Assembly (NCBI RefSeq): GCF_963678635.1
Contig: NC_087071.1
Coordinates: 21,421,194 to 21,485,193 of the forward strand
Direction: 5' to 3'
Length of the DNA stretch: 64,000 nt
DNA from: Symsagittifera roscoffensis
Lineage: Eukaryota; Xenacoelomorpha; Acoela; Convolutidae
The notes under the pieces are model-generated. The model was given only the letters and a program-made list of their open reading frames with translations. It had not been told where the DNA came from and searched no databases. This document shows positions 27,370-38,204 of the stretch, piece after piece (the first letter of the stretch is position 1; each line of letters opens with the position of its first letter). A program made the translations under genes and the position numbers.

Positions 27370-27485
27370 GCTTTTGACTTGTTTGGGGTCATTCTTCTCG
27401 CCCCTTCCCTATGAGGTACCGAGCCCTCTTCTATCTCAATCTCGTGTTCTACAAAATTACAACAGCCTATGTCGGCCTTATGTTT

Positions 27486-27989
27486 CTAAAAAACGTCTGC
27501 GTTCCGATTTAGCACCGCTCTGAGCGAATCTAGTTCCTTGTCTGATATTTTACCCTTCAGATGTTCTATCTCAGGTAGGACAGGTTTATTCGCTGCTAAC
27601 TCTGCTTCTGTCGGCCTCTCAGGAAAGTTGGAACAACTAGACAGCCCATCATCTGTTTCCGACTTCATTGAAAACAATTTCCTAGAAGATTTCAATTCAT
27701 TCACTCTCTTCATTATGCATTCCTGGTTCGCATGTAATCGACATTTAGTTACATCAAACTTTTTCAAGTTCTCCACACTCTGAAAGTCTGTGTTCAGAGG
27801 CAAAGCGTAGCCAAGTTTCTTTCCCCTCTGTATTGTCACTGTTGTTGCTTCTGTGTTCAATAACACACTCACACACAGTCCGCTCTGAGTGAGTGAGAAG
27901 CTTCTTCCTAAAATAGCCGAGCTTTTACTGTTTGGATTTGGTACCAGACACACCTGTATGTCATTGCTGAGTTCATTCAAGTTCCTCAT
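27486..27989 (-). pseudogene. Pol segment between protease and RT (copy B)
   Basis: About 167 residues that link protease and RT, in phase with the gag-protease frame at 28,011 and separated from it by one TAA. It ends at a TAG at 27,486-27,488 in the phrase NRNADVF, the usual lead-in to a gypsy RT. Copy C has the same protein without these two stops. The bases up to 27,370 belong to the first RT blocks but are broken by the stop and a frameshift. Confidence 0.75.
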
Positions 27990-28010
27990 CCTAAACGTCG
28001 CTACTACGGC

Positions 28011-29642
28011 TTAGTTTGGTTTTAATCTAACTTTTCGATCCAGAAAAATCGGCACCTTGGCCTGGTTAATTAAGATCTTATTAAAGGGTCTCTTTTCATA
28101 CTTTCTCTCAGGATCCTTGATCCTAATCAACCCGTCATTGAGATCGATCGTGACATCAAAGTTGCGAACGAAATCCCTTCCTAAGATAAACTGATCGGAT
28201 TCGTCCAAATTCTCCACTACTAGGAAGCTCATCCAAAGATGTCTTCCTCCGAGCTGCAGTGAAATGATCGGGGTTCGTCCAGCCACATAGATCGCCCCCT
28301 GATTGGCCGCTGCCAACCTGATGTTTGTCGGTATGAGATCCGACCTCTCGAAACCCATGTCGGTCCAAGTTTTGACTGGCATGACACTAACCACTGCTCC
28401 CGTGTCTAGCAGTCCCTTTACTGAAAGTTGTCTGCCTTGCACGTCCAGCACGTGCGCAGCCAGATCGGCCTCGCAACCTATATGCACCGCATCTTGTTCG
28501 AGCATCGCGTTGTGTCCGATTCGTCTAACCTTCAGCTCCTCTTGACCAATGTATATCCGGCCAATCTGATCGTTCGCATCAGTTATGTGAGCTTTCGTGT
28601 AGATATTGATGCCATCCATATTGATTAGGATCGGGTAAGGGCCATGGAAATCGATATAATGCCCATCCACTTTCATCAGCCTCGGTCCTCCCGTTGTGAG
28701 CAGCGCTCGCACTGCCCTGGAGTCCAGTTTGGGATCTTTCTCCTTCAGGTAGTCGGCATAGATGTCCAGGTGGACTAGTGTAATTTCGGATGGTTCACTC
28801 AAGTTCTTGACCACCTGGTGCCCTGTGGCTGAGATGATGGACATTATTTTGGTCCCCTCCCTCGTCATGCCGAAAGTCTTACCAGATATAACGTTCAGTT
28901 TTAGTCCCTGTTTCCTGGGTTCTTCTTTGTCTTCTACTTTCGTCGTTTTATCCAGAATATTAAAACTTTCCCGAAGATCTGTGCTCTCTAGTTCCGACCT
29001 TATCCATTGCTCCACTTCTTTCGTGGCTAGGTCCTGTTTGACATTCTGCAGCGCTGTCCTTGCCGCCAGGCCGTAATCCACCTTGAGTGGGCTAGACGAC
29101 TCTGCCTCGAGGTTCGAGGCTACCACCTCGTCAGGCAGTGTCTTAACCTTTTTGGTCGTGAAGGTGCTCGGTGTCGTCTCCTTTCTCCGAGATTCAGCCT
29201 CGTTTATCAGACGTGCTCGACTGGCCTTGACACCCGAAAGCGCCTCTTCGTGGCGGGGATGTTTCGCGTCTGCTACTGCGTCCCAAAATTGAGTACAACC
29301 CGACTTGAAGTGTCCCTCCAAATTACAGAAGAAACACCTCGGACCATATTTCATGATGAGCCCTCTGACGTACTCTTCGTGATCCTCGTCGGTCGCGTCG
29401 GCGTCCTCGAGAAAGTAGCCTATCGCCTTCATGTTCTGTTTGTATGCAGAACACGCGGAAACGTGATGGTCCATCGAACCACAATTCGCACACGACCTCC
29501 TCTTATCCATGTCATCGCGAGGTTTGTACCAACTGGAATTCGCACCAGTGTTTGTCCCGCTATAGTTGCCATAACTGCTGTAACGGTTTTGCGCCCTCGG
29601 TTTTATGAGTAAATAAATCGTCGGACGTGGGTACCTGGTCAA
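28011..29642 (-). CDS. Gag nucleocapsid and aspartic protease (copy B)
   Basis: The frame opens (after an out-of-frame start near 29,610) with an RNA-binding region that has two zinc knuckles of C-x2-C-x4-H-x4-C form: CANCGSMDHHVSAC from residue 51 and CFFCNLEGHFKSGC further on. A linker of about 270 residues follows. Then comes the retroviral-type aspartic protease, with the catalytic LLDTGAVVSVMP at about residue 413 and FILGRDF as the usual C-terminal loop. It ends at a TAA at 28,011-28,013. Copy C has the same arrangement. Confidence 0.85.
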   Translation of the reverse strand: MTRYPRPTIYLLIKPRAQNRYSSYGNYSGTNTGANSSWYKPRDDMDKRRSCANCGSMDHHVSACSAYKQNMKAIGYFLEDADATDEDHEEYVRGLIMKYGPRCFFCNLEGHFKSGCTQFWDAVADAKHPRHEEALSGVKASRARLINEAESRRKETTPSTFTTKKVKTLPDEVVASNLEAESSSPLKVDYGLAARTALQNVKQDLATKEVEQWIRSELESTDLRESFNILDKTTKVEDKEEPRKQGLKLNVISGKTFGMTREGTKIMSIISATGHQVVKNLSEPSEITLVHLDIYADYLKEKDPKLDSRAVRALLTTGGPRLMKVDGHYIDFHGPYPILINMDGINIYTKAHITDANDQIGRIYIGQEELKVRRIGHNAMLEQDAVHIGCEADLAAHVLDVQGRQLSVKGLLDTGAVVSVMPVKTWTDMGFERSDLIPTNIRLAAANQGAIYVAGRTPIISLQLGGRHLWMSFLVVENLDESDQFILGRDFVRNFDVTIDLNDGLIRIKDPERKYEKRPFNKILINQAKVPIFLDRKVRLKPN

Positions 29643-31314
29643 GCGACAGGGTGAAGTGTGTGGCCAACATCGTCTTCAACTCCTCACTCCTTACTCCGTT
29701 CATGAACTTCGAAGAAATCGCCATGTTTCGCTCGGATATTCTCTCATCTGGGTTGCTTCTCCTCCTAAGCAATTCAAGGTCGTCCAAGGATTTATCTATG
29801 GATTCGTCATCTCTTTGACGCCTCTTTTCGAACTTCACCATGGCTTGGTGCCCTTGTACTCCAGAGCCGAAACGATTCAGCAGGATGTCGAATATCTTGC
29901 GAGCGCTGTCTCTCTCATTGGCTCTTTTCGCCATTACACAGCTTAATGCAGTACCCTCCAGGTTGTTCGTCAGCGCGCTGCACTCTTGTTTCTTGGAGAG
30001 ATTCTCTTCCTCAAAGTGTAACTTCATCACCTCTATCCAAGTATCAATGCAGCCGTCTGACTCGTCTTTATATGACTTCGGCTTTTTCAGTGTCCTTCTT
30101 GACCTCTCTCCTCTCTCGGTTGACTTCGAGAGCTTGGTGATGAATGTTTCGAGAGATCTATTCAGAGGCTCAAACATCGAGGCATACATCGTTGTGTCCT
30201 GTGAGACTGTAGTCAGATCTGGTACTGAACTGACTTGTGGCACAGTTGGCAACCTCGTCTCCGGGGTGGCATCTGCCTCTGGCGGGACTGGATTCGTCCA
30301 GCCAGGCCTAGACGGGGCTGCCCTTGGCCGCTCCTTGTTTCTAGGTTCGTAGTTCGTTCTCGAGCCTTGCTGGGCTCTGGCATTGCTGCCTGTACCATCT
30401 CCATCATTCGCATGGCGTGAGCGCTCCCTTGGGTTGGAACGCTCCTGCCAATTGCTCCCATTCAGGATCGCGTCAAGCTTCCGCATCATTAAGTCAGACT
30501 TTGCATCTAACCTTTTCTCCAGGCTAGTCATCGTGTGGGCGTAGGTACTATCATGATCGTTCAACAATCGTTCGATCTCCCTGGTCATCCTAGCCTCTCT
30601 TTCGTATGACTCCTTGTTTGCCTGTGCCAGGCTTTCCGCCAGGCATTGATCGGTGTTGCGAATCAACTGAGCCTGATCAACCCTCGCCTGCGACTTCACG
30701 TGCGTTAGTTCGTCTCTCAGATTCTCTTGACCTTTGTGAGCTCTCTCATCAACCTGATCTATTCTTTTAGTCATGTCCCGTCTCAGTTCCTCTAGACCAT
30801 TCATTACGCCAGCGAACATGTCACTTATGTCGCCAGTGGCCCCAAATGACGGTGTTAGTCCCAGAGAAGATGAGGTTAACTGCGGCTGCAGCCTGGTGCT
30901 TGATGACGCACCGCATTTTTGCTTGCTCATCGACGTCATTAACCTGTCGAAGGTTGATGACGCTCCCATCGTTATCCCATCTGACATGGGCCTGGTCGGC
31001 GAGGCTGACGACGCCTTCCTGCTCATATCGTTCCTTGGACACGGTGTGAAGTTCACATCCGGATGGGCTATCTCCGGGTAGTCATAATTGGAAGTTAAAC
31101 CTACAGTTAGTAGTGACGCCATGCGCTCGTCGTACAAAGACTTCCAACTCTTCTTGGCCTTCGAACCCGGTTGTTCTTCGCTCGGGCTAATACTCGACAT
31201 CATCGCGTTGTTGCTCTGCTTGGCCAGAGATGAGTGGGTACTAGCCGAATGTGAGTATTCTCCCCTCCACCTATGACTCTTGGTCTCCGATTTGGACATC
31301 CCCTTAAATAACAC
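29560..31314 (-). CDS. Gag with coiled coil and capsid-like domain (copy B)
   Basis: About 584 residues. The first 150 are low-complexity, then a charged coiled coil covers about 180-290. After a basic Arg-rich linker comes a gag/capsid-type region with DGCIDTWIEVMKLHFEEENLS and FDILLNRFGSGVQGHQAMVKFEKRRQRDDESIDKS, a pattern common in Ty3/gypsy gag proteins. The frame ends by a shift near 29,606, after which the zinc-knuckle frame takes over. The N-terminus is in another frame (31,408-31,749). Confidence 0.8.
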   Translation of the reverse strand: MLFKGMSKSETKSHRWRGEYSHSASTHSSLAKQSNNAMMSSISPSEEQPGSKAKKSWKSLYDERMASLLTVGLTSNYDYPEIAHPDVNFTPCPRNDMSRKASSASPTRPMSDGITMGASSTFDRLMTSMSKQKCGASSSTRLQPQLTSSSLGLTPSFGATGDISDMFAGVMNGLEELRRDMTKRIDQVDERAHKGQENLRDELTHVKSQARVDQAQLIRNTDQCLAESLAQANKESYEREARMTREIERLLNDHDSTYAHTMTSLEKRLDAKSDLMMRKLDAILNGSNWQERSNPRERSRHANDGDGTGSNARAQQGSRTNYEPRNKERPRAAPSRPGWTNPVPPEADATPETRLPTVPQVSSVPDLTTVSQDTTMYASMFEPLNRSLETFITKLSKSTERGERSRRTLKKPKSYKDESDGCIDTWIEVMKLHFEEENLSKKQECSALTNNLEGTALSCVMAKRANERDSARKIFDILLNRFGSGVQGHQAMVKFEKRRQRDDESIDKSLDDLELLRRRSNPDERISERNMAISSKFMNGVRSEELKTMLATHFTLSLDQVPTSDDLFTHKTEGAKPLQQLWQL

Positions 31315-31407
31315 TTCCTCTCGCGGCTCGACCTCGGAACGCTCCGAGGTCTCCTCCGTCCTTTCGACTTCCTCCCGCTCGAGGTCCTCGCTCGGCTCAA
31401 AGTCGAG

Positions 31408-31749
31408 TCAAATGAGCGTCTGTTCTCCCTCTTCAAAGGGGTCCACGAGCGTTTCGCTCGCGGTTCCGGCTTCGGCGCTCCGCCTTTGATCGCCATCGAG
31501 GTTTTTCTCGCTCCTTAATCTCATTTCGCTCACTGAAAGATCAAGTTGACCCTTAGTCGATTCGGTTTCGGCAAACGCGTCGGAGGCGCTGCTAAACGAG
31601 GACTGGCTACGCCTAGTTTTAAATTTTTGCGTGCTGCCCTTGCTCAGCCTGGGAATCTTAGTAATTAATCCTAACGAGTCCCTGCGCTGCATGCTTTGTG
31701 ACAAAAAACAATATTCGTATGATTTAATGGCGACGCACACGCACCGCAA
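31408..31749 (-). pseudogene. Gag N-terminus (copy B)
   Basis: About 113 residues. The stretch MQRRDSLGLITKIPRLSKG, starting near 31,692, resembles the beginning of gag in copy C (MSLDKSRIPKRGN), so the native start is probably the internal Met near 31,692 rather than the one at 31,749. The frame stops at 31,408, and the continuation lies in a different frame toward 31,314. Confidence 0.5.
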
Positions 31750-32150
31750 ACAAATTCAAGTTAAATTACTTAACGCTGCCTCCTCGATCTCGTAAGTATC
31801 AAGAGTGTCTCTTAGGTTTCTCAATGACAATCTTAGTGACTCACTTTGAGTTACACACACACAGGGCCTGCTCAGTATTGATATAATGCTAACTCAACCC
31901 TGTCGTATAGTATAACAGTATCACAAAATTTCACAAGATATAATCAACACACAAAATACAATAGATAATCAGATAAGAATATCCTACAGGTGACAGCGAC
32001 CTTTTGTCAACTGCTTTGTTAAAATTAAACAATCTTTGATAAAAAGCAGTGATGATTCAGAAACAGATCAATAAAACTTAGTCTTAAAGAAAAAGACTTC
32101 CCCCAATCGGAACGATCCGAAAGAACAAAGCCCAGGACACAGTCTTCTCA

Positions 32151-32414
32151 GCCTAATACACCCACAGAGGTCTACTTTTAGGTGCCCTGCGATTGCCCGA
32201 GCTGTCCTATTAAGTGGCTCAAGGCAACCTCTGATCGAAAATTTCTAAAGTCTATGAAAAAGCTCTCCCACACCCGGACTGCTCCAAGTGCACGAGAGTA
32301 GGGAACAATTTTTCTTCTCAAGTGAGTGTGTATTTGCCTAATACACTCACCGAGGTATTCCTTTATTTGTTCCCGGATTGCCCGAACTTTCCTATTAAGT
32401 AGCTCAAGGCAACC
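32151..32414. repeat. Direct repeat of about 80 bp, two units
   Basis: Units at 32,151-32,230 and 32,336-32,414 share GCCTAATACAC, then GATTGCCCGA, TCCTATTAAGT and GCTCAAGGCAACC in the same order and spacing, with scattered substitutions. The start-to-start distance is 185 bp. They lie in the leader region of copy B. Confidence 0.8.
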
Positions 32415-32654
32415 ACACAACCAAAATCACAATCAAAAAAAAAATTTTGTGTTCGGGTACTTCTGATACACCCGATCTAGAATCCAAAGTTGATCACGAA
32501 TTTCCGGGCCAAAATGGGCTCCTATGATCATAATAAGCACACCTAATATCCTAATATGGTCTTTATTAAATGGATATTTCCCGTCTCCCAAATTGTCACA
32601 GAAGGTTTCCTCAAGTTTCTAACAATGAGGGTTGCTAAGATGTTTAAGTCACTC

Positions 32655-34712
32655 CGGTTGGTTACTTCGGAGGGTTGTTAAGACACTTAGCCTACCTCGG
32701 AGGGTTACTTCGGAGGGTACTTTATTCAACCAAGTTACTTCGGAGGGTCCCCTTAAATTTACTAAGGAGGGTCAATAAGATGCTTAATATGCTCCGGAGG
32801 GTTACTTCGGAGGGTACCTCCAAAATTTTCAAATTTCTGAACCTCACTTAGAAGGGCCTTCAATTAACTCCAGGAAGCGTCAAAACAAGCTAAATTCTCT
32901 ATGGGGGCTGTTTTAACTTCTTTGGATGACCTCGTGGAAGTTTTCCACTAATGAGGGTTGCTAAGGGCTTTAGCTGACTCCGGAGGGTTACCTCGGAGGG
33001 TTCCCCAAAAATCAAGAAAAAAGGTTATGTTACCGCGATAAAGTTTCCAAAAGCGGTCCACCTGACTTAAAACTAGGTTGGCTGACACGGTCAACCTTCC
33101 CAGTTGGATAAAAAGGTGTTTTGATAAAATTTTCTGCCGCTCGGAGGGTACCTACGATTTGGACCCTCCGAACCAACAAATTCTAAAAAAATTTTCTTTT
33201 CCGCAATTATCAACCCAAAAACGGTTGTGGTCCGGAAAAATGGTCCAAAATGTCGACTTATGGTACCAAAATTATCCCGATCGGTTGGCTAGTCTTTGAG
33301 AAATTGCCAAAAACGTGTTTGTCCAAATGGCCTTTTTTCACCACCTATATAGGTTCTGAGAAACTTTTTCCGCAATTCCTATCGAAAGTGCCTAAAAATA
33401 ATTGAAACGAACGTAGAAGCCCTGTACGGCACTGGAATAGTGCAAAAAACCGGATCAAAATTGGTTTGGAGACAAAAATTTGGCCAATAACTATCAAATT
33501 TGGACCCTCCGGTTCCTTCCTTTTCCAATCCTTAAGTCGTTAGCTCTATCCAAGGAGCCAATCGGAGGGTTACTCAAGAATTTCTCTAGTAACCGAGCAC
33601 GTTATGCTAGCACGCTCCTAATGCAAAAAATTTTATTGCGCTAACTCTAAAAACTCAAAAACTCGATCCCCAAAACAGATTGACAAAATTTAGAAAATTA
33701 TCGAAATTTTGATCGAAAAATTTTGGTTTTTTCCAACTTTTACTGAGTCTTCGTTCACGCGGTTTCTTTAGTTAGGGGGATCGAACTACGTAGCTACTCC
33801 CTATGTAGAAGCTTCTTGTTGTTCAGAAAAGCTCGCATATCCAAAAATTTGGGGGTCTATAGTTTGTCAAAAATCGATAATTTTCGACGAAATTTGGGTG
33901 TTTCTTGGGTCTAAATAGGAGATAAGTAATATATAGTAAGGACAATATTCTATTAGTAGTCGTTAATGAATAGTACTATACCCTACTTTGCACCAAAATA
34001 CCCGAATTAAGACCCATAACTCGGAAATTTGTAATCGATGGAGGGTACAATCGGACCGCGCCAATCGTGCCCCCCACCACTTAAGTTTTAATGAAATAGT
34101 ACCCGAACGATACTAAAATTGCTTCAATGATACCCAACAGTCGTTGCGGATGTTGTCCCTGATGTCCCTGTTGAGTGTGGAACACGTTGGTCAGCTTGCC
34201 ACTCTACCCTCCGGTCACCGGCAAAATTACCATTAACGTGCTTAAACACTCAAATTACACTCGAGGGAGGGTATCCAACCCTTCTCCAAAACACACTATC
34301 TTTCTATCAGAAACGATTTAAATCAATCTGAAACAACAACAAGTAGGAAGGTCAGATCACATCTCGTCCGGAAATAACATATAAACTGTCACTTTACGTT
34401 TTTTGCTGTTTTTGGTCTTTTTTGGATTTTTTACTGTTTTTTGTACTTTTGTTTTCAAATAAATTTATTTTTGGCTTTTTCTTGGTTATACACTATTTTT
34501 GTTTGGTTTTACGCTTTCTCTTTAATTATTTTTGGTCCCGGGACCTTGGGACAAGCGGGTTCATGACTTCCCACCTAACCCTCCGGCCCCGGAGTTTTCG
34601 GTGTTAACTAAGTTAAAAAGCTAAATAGTACTGGACGGAGGGTACGCACCTTCCCCCTAGTACAATAACGGTCATTAAGGCCTCTAACTCGGGCATACGC
34701 CCGGAGCGGAGG
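32655..34712. repeat. Dispersed GGAGGGT repeats, first family
   Basis: The string (T/C)CGGAGGGT occurs many times on the plus strand, most densely as GGTTACTTCGGAGGGT between 32,660 and 32,830 and again near 32,975-33,000, then more sparsely to 34,712. A few copies are inverted (ACCCTCCG at 33,170, 33,507, 34,204 and 34,577). Spacing is irregular, so it is not a simple tandem satellite. Confidence 0.75.
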
Positions 34713-35397
34713 GTTCGTCGCTGAAACGCTTGCTGATCATGATGGTCTTATGCCTTTGACAGGCCCACCCAGGAGCGCCATAAAAACGTCTATGTAACAT
34801 TCGCCCAAATACTACACAGCGACGGAGCGTAGAAAAAGTACCTATTAACGACTGGCAGGCGTCAGTTACCTTAATCCTACTCGTTTTTCACCGTCTCGAC
34901 CTTGCCAGTTGATTTTCTGGTCTGTTTAGGGCTAAGTAAAAAGTTACTATTTTTAGGCCATCAGTCAAACGACTTTTGATCAGATTTCGTTTACATGCGA
35001 ACACAACCACATAGCTGAGTCTCGGATCCTCAGACTACGTGATTGCCATTAAAAACACGGCTCGAACAACCTATATTAACATGTTTTTGTAAGACAGTTC
35101 TATTTTAAATCCATTAGAGATGGATTGACCCTTTCCTCTTTCTAGCTACTCATATTCTAAAATATCAAATTATACCGGTGTTAATTTAAAGTTTCACGAC
35201 ATCCAAGTAGCTATACAGTCAGTTTTATATAGTCCTCTCACATAAAACAGTCTCTGGGGGACCAAGCCTCCGCTCCCGTGATATTCCTGCAATAACGCTC
35301 TTATCTCTTCCAATTTGTGTCCCGGGAGGGTTCCGTGGTATATTCCTTCCCCACTGAAGCTTACTTCTCCACTAATATCCGCTGATAAGGGTCTTAT

Positions 35398-35675
35398 TGT
35401 GCTTTGTTGCCACGATAAGAGGCTTCGTGTTTTTCGTCTCTTGTGCGACCGTTTTCCACAATATTTGTCGTTGTTCTGCTTTTTCGTTGTTTTTCGTCAA
35501 AATGGCCGTCTTTTTGTATTTCTCAGAAATAATCACTTTTCAATCGAAATTTTAAAAATAAAAAATCCAGAATATTCCTACCCTCCTTCGCAATACTTTT
35601 TCGTTAATAAGGCCTTTATTCGTTCTTTTTCGTTTCACCGGAAGGTTGCGCTGTGCCATCTGGCAGAATGGCACA
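35398..35675 (-). repeat. 5' LTR of copy B
   Basis: A 278-bp match to 12,008-12,284. On the minus strand it starts TGTGCCATTC at 35,675 and ends CAAAGCACA at 35,398. The sequence just outside its start (35,676-35,690) reads, on the minus strand, like a degraded PPT core (CTTGTCTGGGGG). Confidence 0.85.
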
Positions 35676-38204
35676 CCCCCAGACAAGATGTGATCCGACC
35701 CCCCCGTTTGTTGTTGATAGATATATTGTTGTAACAAGCATTTATATCAGTCAGGATCGTTACGATCAGTTTTGTAGCCCGTTTGTGAGGCTTGTACTGT
35801 AGGGTTATTTGAGCATTTAAGCACGTTAATGATAAATTGCGCTCAACCCGGAAGGGTCAGCTGATTTGCGCTCAATTCGGAAGGGTCTTGGGAGAAGACT
35901 GATCCGGCAAGCAGTACAAGGAGCAACAAGAAGGGGCTCAACGACAACAACAATCGACTGTTGGTACAGAAATTAAGATAGTAATCTGTGGGGGCTCGAT
36001 AGTGCTGCACTGTAGTGACCCTTCACCGAACTGCGAATATCCGAGTTAAGCACCTTAATTCCGATATTAAACAAACCCGGAGGGGTATATTATAACTAAT
36101 ATTATTACTAATATAGCCTATATTAATACTCTTATACCGTTTTTCAGTGAAAAACACGGAAAGCAGACCGGTTTTTTTATGGTCAAAATAGCGATATTTT
36201 GATCCCCCCACAAGTCACGATTTTTGAGATATCGATAATTTTTGAAACAAAAAAAGCGCTAAATTAGTGTGTTACATTGTAACTGCACTACTATAATAGA
36301 TAGAACCGGTTAAGTTTAGTTCGGAAATGGTTGGAACTATTTTGGAACCAAAAACCGAATTTTCGTGATTTTTGAGAAACCGAAACACTAAAAATTCAGA
36401 AATTTTTTTGAAATTTTGAGTTATAACAGTAAAAACAGTTGTTCGGACAACGTCCACTAGTGAATCTACAAGTTTTAAAACCCGCTACCCGAAAGCCTTC
36501 CGGGTTGCAGAGAAATCGAACTCAACGTGTTTGATTTGGTGGATTCATCAATCCGGAGGGGTACAGGTAGCATAGTTTTTTGCAAATTTTTTCAACTAAA
36601 GCGTTTTAGATCGAGTCTTTTGCATTGAACTAGAAGAGTATAGGCCTTCTGAGCTCGGATCAATAATTTTTAGGTCGAAAGGACCAGAATTGCGGAAAAA
36701 CTTAGGCGGAACCTATAAGAGACAAATTTCTTGACTTTAGAAAAAAGACGTTTTGGCTAATAGCTTTAAAATTACTGGGCATATCCAGTTGATCTTGGTA
36801 CCAATAGATCAGAACTTAGCTGAGCTTACTGATAGGGACAAAAGTTTTTCGGAAAAGTAAGCGTAAAAATTTTTTGAGATTGTTTTTAGCACACCCTTCA
36901 CGTTTTATAGATTTCTTTTAGAAAAGCCCTTATACCCCTACCAAAAGGTAATAGCGGTTGAATAAAGTAACTCTAGGCTGTTCTAGACGAAAAGGGAAGG
37001 CTAAAGGCACAGAAAAACCTTAATCGAGCCGAAGTTAGGCGAGCGATAAGACCCTTCACCGTTAGCGTGAATTGTCAAATAAGAGACTTAACTTCAATCC
37101 GGAAGGGTCTAGGAAAGCATTACATATCCTTCCCAGTTAATTCAAACAGCATAATAGCATCGCAGAACGTATCCGGAGGGGTATAGGTTGAAAGAAGGAA
37201 ATCTCCGAAAAGCTACTTTTACAAAACCGGAGGGCTCTCAATCCGGAGGGGTCAAAAGATTTTTTACAAAACGGGAGGGGTCCGAATCCGGAGGGATCTT
37301 ATAGTTGCTAATTCGGAGGGGTCCAAATCCGGAGGGGTCTTATATTAACTAACTCAGAGGGGTCCCAATCCGGAGGGGTCTAGATTTTGTTAGTCCGGAA
37401 GGGTCCTATTTGTGCCAATCCGGAGGGGTATTATTTTATTAAAGGACTTAGGTAGACGAAAGAAAGACTAAAGTGAGAGATATTAGGTTACTAGCAGACA
37501 GGCTAGGAATCAGTGACTGCACTGGTAACTTGACTTTCAATAAGAACCAGACCAAAACAAAACAGGTCCGAACTCGGATATTCGCGACACTAAGTCTAAA
37601 CTAAAAAGAGCGTGATTCATTGGTGTGGATTGTAACTTAATACGTTTTTGTGAAAAGTGACTGCCCTGAGGATTTAAGTAGGTCTAGCTCGGGCAGCCCG
37701 AAGGCAGATAGGTAACACAGTACTCGGTGAGTGCAATAGACGCCCACTTGAGAAAATTACTGCCTTCAAAGTTTTGTCTGTTTGGTGCAGCACCGAGCAG
37801 GGAAAGCCTTTTCTTTAAAAGACAAGTTCGACTATTGTACTGTCACAGACTAAAAGTACACTACACAAACGTTTTTTTTCATAGAGGCATTAATATTCTG
37901 TCATTATATATTTTTTTGTTTTTGATTTTAAATCAACGTAAACTGTGCTTGACTGGGTAGTGAGAACACTATCTTTTAAATTGACTGATATTATCATATT
38001 GTGCTAGTTTTCGGATCTTACGACCGATAATCGGTTAGTGTGAATAAATTTTATACAAACTGTACTCTGATAACATACAGGGATTCGTGGTCACTATTTA
38101 ATAGAATCTTGTGAAATTTATTGTGTTGTGTCATTATTATTGGCAATTGAACTATAAGGTCACTAGCAATCGAATTAAGTGCATAGGCAAGTGACAAATA
38201 GAGA
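35676..38204 (+). other. Leader-like region upstream of gag of copy C
   Basis: About 2.5 kb, AT-rich, with no coding frame supported. It contains dispersed CCGGAGGGGT motifs and, near 36,488-36,560, a stretch resembling part of the LTR of A and C (AGCCTTCCGGGTT, then GTGGATTCATCAATCCGGA). No full LTR like 57,946-58,867 was found here, so the 5' LTR of copy C is missing, very diverged or replaced. Confidence 0.5.
35848..37432. repeat. Dispersed CCGGAGGGGTC repeats, second family
   Basis: The string AATCCGGAGGGGTC and near variants occur singly near 35,850, 35,880, 36,070, 36,550 and 37,100, then about ten times between 37,170 and 37,432 at irregular spacings of about 20-40 bp. The motif resembles the AATCCGGAAGGGTC arm of a hairpin within the LTRs of A and C. 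Confidence 0.75.

Larger units (their letters stand above)
31750..35397 (-). other. Long leader-like region between gag and 5' LTR of copy B
   Basis: About 3.6 kb without a coding frame that I can support. It holds an 80-bp direct repeat at 32,151-32,414, many dispersed GGAGGGT motifs at about 32,660-34,710, and very AT-rich stretches, including a T-rich tract at 34,395-34,540. No primer-binding site starting TGG was recognised next to the LTR. Whether all of it belongs to copy B is not certain. Confidence 0.5.
12008..35675 (-). mobile_element. Ty3/gypsy-type LTR retrotransposon, copy B (diverged, full length but decayed)
   Basis: Two nearly identical direct repeats of about 277 bp bound the element at 12,008-12,284 and 35,398-35,675. 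On the minus strand the order is a long leader, gag, zinc knuckles, protease, RT, RNase H, integrase, macro domain, ORF2 in many pieces, a 3' UTR and a PPT-like module. All domains match those of A and C in order, but protein identity is clearly lower, so B is a separate lineage of the family. Stops and frameshifts interrupt gag-pol at several points and ORF2 at about ten. No target-site duplication was seen. Confidence 0.85.

Noticed and set aside
34395-34607. Hydrophobic small ORF at 34,422-34,607
   Set aside because: It results from a T-rich low-complexity tract (Phe/Leu runs) with no counterpart in other copies.
35350-35420. tRNA primer-binding site next to the 5' LTR of copy B
   Set aside because: No TGG-starting stretch complementary to a tRNA 3' end was recognised in the bases after the LTR on the minus strand; without a tRNA search I cannot assign one.
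12003-35680. Target-site duplication of copy B
   Set aside because: The bases flanking the two LTRs (ACAAT on the left, CCCCC on the right) do not match.
35398-35734. Plus-strand ORF over the B 5' LTR (35,315-35,734) and its partner at 12,053-12,397
   Set aside because: Both are readings through the LTR. They are similar only because the LTRs are repeats.
32655-37432. G-rich dispersed repeats considered as a CRISPR-like array or satellite
   Set aside because: Units are short, vary in sequence and are irregularly spaced, with no regular spacers and no cas genes. The window is eukaryotic retroelement DNA.
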